Source: Paenibacillus gyeongsangnamensis
GTDB lineage: Bacteria > Bacillota > Bacilli > Paenibacillales > NBRC-103111
Length of the DNA stretch: 64,000 bases
Assembly: GCF_027533625.1 (NCBI RefSeq)
Contig: NZ_JAQAGZ010000018.1
Location: forward strand, 124,001 to 188,000
Direction: 5' to 3'
Part shown: positions 60,366 through 64,000 of the stretch, one piece after another
How positions within the stretch are numbered: position 1 is the first letter of the stretch
Layout: every line of letters begins with the position of its first letter
Notes under the pieces: generated by a model
Told to the model about the DNA's origin: nothing
The model's input: the letters and a program-made list of their open reading frames with translations, nothing else
Database searches by the model: none
Position numbers and translations under genes: made by a program

Positions 60366-62531
60366 TCAAGAAAAGCCGGCCAATGGCAGAAATACCTCGA
60401 TCGTCGTACCGTGTCCGACGCTGCTCTCAATCCGGATGCGGCCGCCGTGATGCTCGATGATCTTGTAGCTTACCAGCATTCCAAGCCCCGTCCCCGCTTC
60501 CTTCGTCGAGTAGAACGGTTCCCCGAGGAGACGCAGCTGGGCCTCCGAAATGCCGCAGCCCTGATCGGTTATCCGCACCCGGATCTCCCGTTCGTCCTGA
60601 ACGCCCATCTCCACGCCGATCATGCCGCCCTGAGGCATGGCCTCGATCGCATTTTTAATAAAATTGATAAATATTTGCTTGATTTGATTCGGATCGCATT
60701 GAATATAGCAGTAGGATTCCCGGATATTCGGCTCGAGCACAATATTTTGCAAGATCGCCTGAGCGTCGATGAGCACCAGGACCTCCTTCAACAGCAGGCC
60801 CAGATCGACCCGCTTCATCTGCGTCGCTTGAGGCTTGGCCAGCATCAGAAGCTCGCTAATAATGAGCTCGATCCGCTCCAGCTCCTCCTTCATAATCGGG
60901 AGAAACCGCTGGACGTACGATTCGGAATGGGACATCAGATGCACGAAGCCCTTCAGCGCCGTAAGCGGATTGCGAATCTCGTGTGCGATGCCGGCGGCCA
61001 ATTGGCCTGCGATAGACAGCTTCTCGGATTTGCGCAGCAGCTCGTCCTTCCGCTTCTGATCGGTTATATCCTTCGCGATAATGTAACAGCCGACCATACG
61101 GCCGAAGATATAGATCGGAACCGGCGTAGCCAGAATGTCCAGCGGATAGCCCTCCCGGTGACGAAGCTGCAGCTCCGTGCTGCTCATGACCCCCTCGTTC
61201 AGCAATTGATGAAGGAGGGTTCCCGAGAACATCCTATTGTCGCCGTATTGCAGCTCGGTCATATGTATACCGATCAGCTCGCTGCCGAGGTAGCCGGTCA
61301 TGCGCTCTGCCGCCGGGTTGACGGAAGTGATTGCGCCCTGCAGGCTTAAGGAGATCACGGCATCCAGATTGTACCGCTTCAAGGACGTATACCGGTCCAC
61401 GCTCTCCTCCAGCATTTGCAGCATCCGTTTTTGCTCCGATATATCCTGCACCGTTCCATGCAAGCTCAAGAGGCGCTCCCCGGAATCAAATGTCGCTACG
61501 CCCTGAATCCGGATTGATTTGACGATATCCCCCGGCAGCAGCAGCCTGCATTCGGCTGACAGCTCCCTAAGTCCAAGAGACTGCCGCAGCTCTTGATCGA
61601 GCCGTTCCCTGTCATCCGGGTGGACCCGCTCCAGCAGCGCGTGGAGAACGTCCTCCAGCCCATTCGGTTCCAGCCCGAAAATATGGAACAGCTCCTCCGA
61701 CCCATGAAGCCGCTTCGTCGTCATATCGTAGTGCCAGCTTCCGATGCTGGCAATCTGCTGGGCTTGAGCCAAGCTTCGTTCGCTCCGGCGGAGCGCCTGC
61801 TCCGCTTCATACCGTTCCGTCACATCCCGGCTGATGCAGAACATCTTATTCGCCTCGTTCGAGCTGATCTCCACCATCCGCAGGGTCGTTTCGAACCACA
61901 AATAATGGCCGTCCTTGTGCCTGATCCGGCATATAAAGATGTCTTCCGGGCTGAAATCTCTTTGCTTAAGCCAGATCAGATCGTCCGGATGAACGAGTTC
62001 GAACCAGTAACCGCCGAGCAGCTCTTTCGGATTGTAGCCAAGCAAGGTTTTGACCGACGGGGACAAATATTGGATCCGTCCGTCCAGATTATAGGTGATG
62101 ATGTCCTTCGTATGCTCTGAGATCAAGTTATAGAGCAGCTCAGCCTCTTTTACCTGAATCTCGGCCGTTTCGAGATGCTGCGCCTCCTTAAGGTAGCCGA
62201 TGTAATAAGAAGGGCTTCCCTCTGCCGTACGGATCAGCGTCACGAGCAGCTCCGCTTTAACGAAATAACCCAAACGGTGAATATACCTTTTCTCCCAGCA
62301 ATATTGATCCGATTCCCCGCTTAGCAAACGTTTTAAAATTAGATCCTCCGCCGCCCAGTCGTCGGGATGGGTGATATCGCGGTAATTAACGTTTAGGATT
62401 TCTTCCTCGCTGTAGCCGATGAGACGGCAAGCGGAAGGGTTCGCCGCGAGGAAGAAGCCTTCCACCGAAACAAGCACCATGCCGATAGGCGAAAAATGAA
62501 AGCTGTTCTCATAATACTCTCGAATGAGCAT
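60366..62531 (-). CDS. Cytoplasmic multi-PAS sensor histidine kinase
   Basis: 721 residues with no membrane segment. Four PAS/PAC units cover about 5-480 (e.g. FSPIGMVLVSVEGFFLAANP, LLYNLISEHTKDIITYNLDG). The dimerisation domain follows with phospho-accepting His517 in AAGIAHEIRNPLTALKGFVH, and the ATPase domain has the N-box (QIFINFIKNAIEAMPQGG), DQGCGI and GTGLGMLVSYKI. The plan and the H-box resemble sporulation kinases such as KinA/KinE, but no response regulator is adjacent, so it is an orphan. A role in sporulation entry or stress is plausible. Confidence 0.92.
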   Translation of the reverse strand: MLIREYYENSFHFSPIGMVLVSVEGFFLAANPSACRLIGYSEEEILNVNYRDITHPDDWAAEDLILKRLLSGESDQYCWEKRYIHRLGYFVKAELLVTLIRTAEGSPSYYIGYLKEAQHLETAEIQVKEAELLYNLISEHTKDIITYNLDGRIQYLSPSVKTLLGYNPKELLGGYWFELVHPDDLIWLKQRDFSPEDIFICRIRHKDGHYLWFETTLRMVEISSNEANKMFCISRDVTERYEAEQALRRSERSLAQAQQIASIGSWHYDMTTKRLHGSEELFHIFGLEPNGLEDVLHALLERVHPDDRERLDQELRQSLGLRELSAECRLLLPGDIVKSIRIQGVATFDSGERLLSLHGTVQDISEQKRMLQMLEESVDRYTSLKRYNLDAVISLSLQGAITSVNPAAERMTGYLGSELIGIHMTELQYGDNRMFSGTLLHQLLNEGVMSSTELQLRHREGYPLDILATPVPIYIFGRMVGCYIIAKDITDQKRKDELLRKSEKLSIAGQLAAGIAHEIRNPLTALKGFVHLMSHSESYVQRFLPIMKEELERIELIISELLMLAKPQATQMKRVDLGLLLKEVLVLIDAQAILQNIVLEPNIRESYCYIQCDPNQIKQIFINFIKNAIEAMPQGGMIGVEMGVQDEREIRVRITDQGCGISEAQLRLLGEPFYSTKEAGTGLGMLVSYKIIEHHGGRIRIESSVGHGTTIEVFLPLAGFS

Positions 62532-62564
62532 AAGGAGTCCCCGCTTTGCTGTAAAAGTATAGGC

Positions 62565-63488
62565 TTATCCGGAGGCCAGACGCTGGGCCAATCGATGCGA
62601 GGCGAGCACGCGGTCTGCTCGGACCGTACATTCCTCCGGACGCCGCAGTGTGCTCAAATAATGATTCACGATCCCGGCAAAGCCCCGCCGCTCCAGAATC
62701 GTGTCCCAGCTCCCAAAGGCCAGCGTCTCCGGATTCCGTCCCGGCTCGGCCCATACCGCCTGCTCCAGGTTCACGACCTCCGCCGAACGGAGACTTCCGT
62801 GCAGCTCCAGCTTCTCCAGATCGCTACCCGCCCGGCGGACCATACTGAACTGCCCGGTCCGTTCCCTGTCCCAGCTTAAGCTCCCGGCGCCGATCAGCAG
62901 TCTCCCTTCCTCATCCGTCCGCTGGCGATATTCCGATACCTCATAATCGTCCCCGCCCAGCCAGACGAGAAGATCGAGCATATGGATGAGATCATCATAC
63001 AGCGTCTGCTTCGCCGGTAGCGGCTGCAGCCGGGTCCGGTGCTTGGAAGCGACCGCCAAATCAAATCCTCCGGCTTCTTCAAGCCAGGCCTTCGTTTTAA
63101 CGTACATGGGGGCGAATCTCCGATTGAATCCGACTCCGAGCAGCACCCCCCGGTCCAAAGCCGTCTGGGCCATTCGCCGGGAAGCCTCGTCGTCGTACGA
63201 AAGCGGCTTATCCACATAAACGGCAGTACCGCTGCGGAGGCAAGCCATAACGATTTCCTCATGCGTCTCGGTCGGCGTATGAACGAATACCGCGTCCGGC
63301 TTCCGGTCGAGCAGCTCCTTCAATGTGTAGCACCGGTCCGTCCGGTATTGCGCGGCCAAGCGTTCGACGGTAGCGGATGACCGGCTCGCTATGCCTGCAA
63401 TGACCGTCTCCGGATGTGCTGAGAGCAGCGGGAGATACACCTTCTGGGCGATGTCTCCAAGTCCAATGATCCCGATTCTAGGCTTCAA
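62565..63488 (-). CDS. Gfo/Idh/MocA-family dehydrogenase
   Basis: 307 residues starting at TTG 63488 behind TTAGGAGGG; the ORF extends further upstream, but that would bury the ribosome site. The NAD(P)-binding Rossmann motif is IGIIGLGDIAQKVYLPLL, and the active-site EKP-like segment is YVDKPLSYDDE with Asp in place of the usual Glu. Family members oxidise or reduce sugars, inositols or related molecules. It lies 33 bp upstream of the histidine kinase gene on the same strand, so the two may be co-transcribed, though a functional link is not obvious. Confidence 0.85.
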   Translation of the reverse strand: MKPRIGIIGLGDIAQKVYLPLLSAHPETVIAGIASRSSATVERLAAQYRTDRCYTLKELLDRKPDAVFVHTPTETHEEIVMACLRSGTAVYVDKPLSYDDEASRRMAQTALDRGVLLGVGFNRRFAPMYVKTKAWLEEAGGFDLAVASKHRTRLQPLPAKQTLYDDLIHMLDLLVWLGGDDYEVSEYRQRTDEEGRLLIGAGSLSWDRERTGQFSMVRRAGSDLEKLELHGSLRSAEVVNLEQAVWAEPGRNPETLAFGSWDTILERRGFAGIVNHYLSTLRRPEECTVRADRVLASHRLAQRLASG

Positions 63489-63631
63489 AATCGTCCCTCC
63501 TAACATCAATCAAGAAAATTTTACAGGGGCTCCCTGAAGTTGATCTATTTCAAAGGCCGCTTCCCTTATGGTAGAATAGAATTGCTGGCTATGTTTGTAC
63601 CAAATTGTATGTCATCTGGAGGACCGCCATC

Positions 63632-64000
63632 ATGTCGAAAAGGAAAGCCCTGCTTCTAGCCGGGTCCGTTATTGCGTTCGGTATCCTGATTGCCTGCGCC
63701 GTTCATTTTGAATCCACCGAATACCTGTATATTGCAAGCGCACTGCCGATTCTGATTGTCCTGCTGCTGCCCGACATTCGACAAAATCAATTTATCGTTC
63801 TTAAGAAAAACAGCGGCATCCGCCTCATCAAACAAACCGAGGGGCAAGAAACCCTGCTGGTCATCGAATTTACCCCCGGGTCCATCCTGTGGGACAGAAC
63901 AATGCTTTACTTCGATCTGAACCAGCTGTCGGAAGCCCGGCCGGTAAGCAAATCTTCCGAGCCTTCCGCGTCGTTGTCCGTGCTTTCATTCGATCTGTCG
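63632..64000 (+). CDS. Membrane protein, N-terminal part (runs off window edge)
   Basis: 123 codons are visible from ATG 63632 behind CTGGAGG; the right edge cuts the gene. There are two hydrophobic segments (ALLLAGSVIAFGILIACAVH and YIASALPILIVLLLP) with a short loop, then a soluble region beginning RQNQFIVLKKNSGIRLIK. No family recognised. It is divergent from the Gfo/Idh/MocA gene. Confidence 0.6.
   Translation, partial: MSKRKALLLAGSVIAFGILIACAVHFESTEYLYIASALPILIVLLLPDIRQNQFIVLKKNSGIRLIKQTEGQETLLVIEFTPGSILWDRTMLYFDLNQLSEARPVSKSSEPSASLSVLSFDLS

Overview
The window looks like chromosomal DNA from a high-GC, endospore-forming Firmicute, most likely Paenibacillus or a close relative. The evidence is an AraR-type GntR/LacI hybrid repressor with ATTTGTACGTACA-type operators, a perfect CcpA cre site, a GerA-type spore-germinant receptor operon, Bacillus-like hxlR/hxlAB genes, and strong GGAGG ribosome binding sites. 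No rRNA, tRNA or CRISPR array was seen.

Layout. 1-3.0 kb: minus-strand operon for a secreted Gln-rich protein, an ApbE flavin transferase, a ferric-reductase-like membrane protein and a two-component system cut by the left edge. 3.7-8.7 kb: ketone-body operon (GntP permease, 3-hydroxybutyrate dehydrogenase, CoA transferase A/B, thiolase) with a cre site and a divergent LysR gene. 9.8-17.4 kb: araDBA, then a four-repeat Big_2 surface protein behind a structured leader, then araR. 17.8-19.1 kb: DedA protein and a methyltransferase. 20.1-25.5 kb: FadR-like regulator, two matching operators, a CUT1 ABC importer and a transsulfuration-type PLP enzyme. 26-31.6 kb: Fsr-like efflux pump, a phased DnaA-box array, a molybdopterin oxidoreductase overlapping hxlR, and divergent hxlAB. 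31.9-34 kb: ABC exporter with a cyclic-nucleotide-binding tail and a frameshift. 34.5-40.7 kb: a 1595-residue fused P-type ATPase with small membrane-associated companions. 40.8-43.4 kb: NCS2 purine/pyrimidine permease and a divergent LysR regulator. 43.5-48.7 kb: germinant receptor operon A-B-B-C-D. 48.8-50.8 kb: frameshifted MFS gene and a second DedA gene.

50.9-59.7 kb is an accessory island, visibly more A+T-rich than its flanks from about 51.7 kb. It holds a decayed enolase-superfamily gene, a DD-carboxypeptidase plus short MurF-like ligase pair, an orphan solute-binding protein, an IS4-family element with 17-bp inverted ends and a 9-bp target duplication, two serine-recombinase remnants, a holin-like type I toxin, and a small secreted peptide. 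The island ends at the 3' end of a sulfite-oxidase-like molybdoenzyme gene, whose last codons coincide with a repeat shared by both recombinase remnants. The last 4 kb carry a four-PAS histidine kinase, a Gfo/Idh/MocA dehydrogenase and a partial membrane protein.

The least explained signals are non-coding: an array of DnaA-box-like 9-mers at 11-bp steps (27632-27759); a family of palindromic elements inserted in hairpins, with the hairpin present at both ends in two copies; a separate ~100-bp structured repeat in three copies; and a leader in which the Shine-Dalgarno sequence sits in a bulge between two stems.
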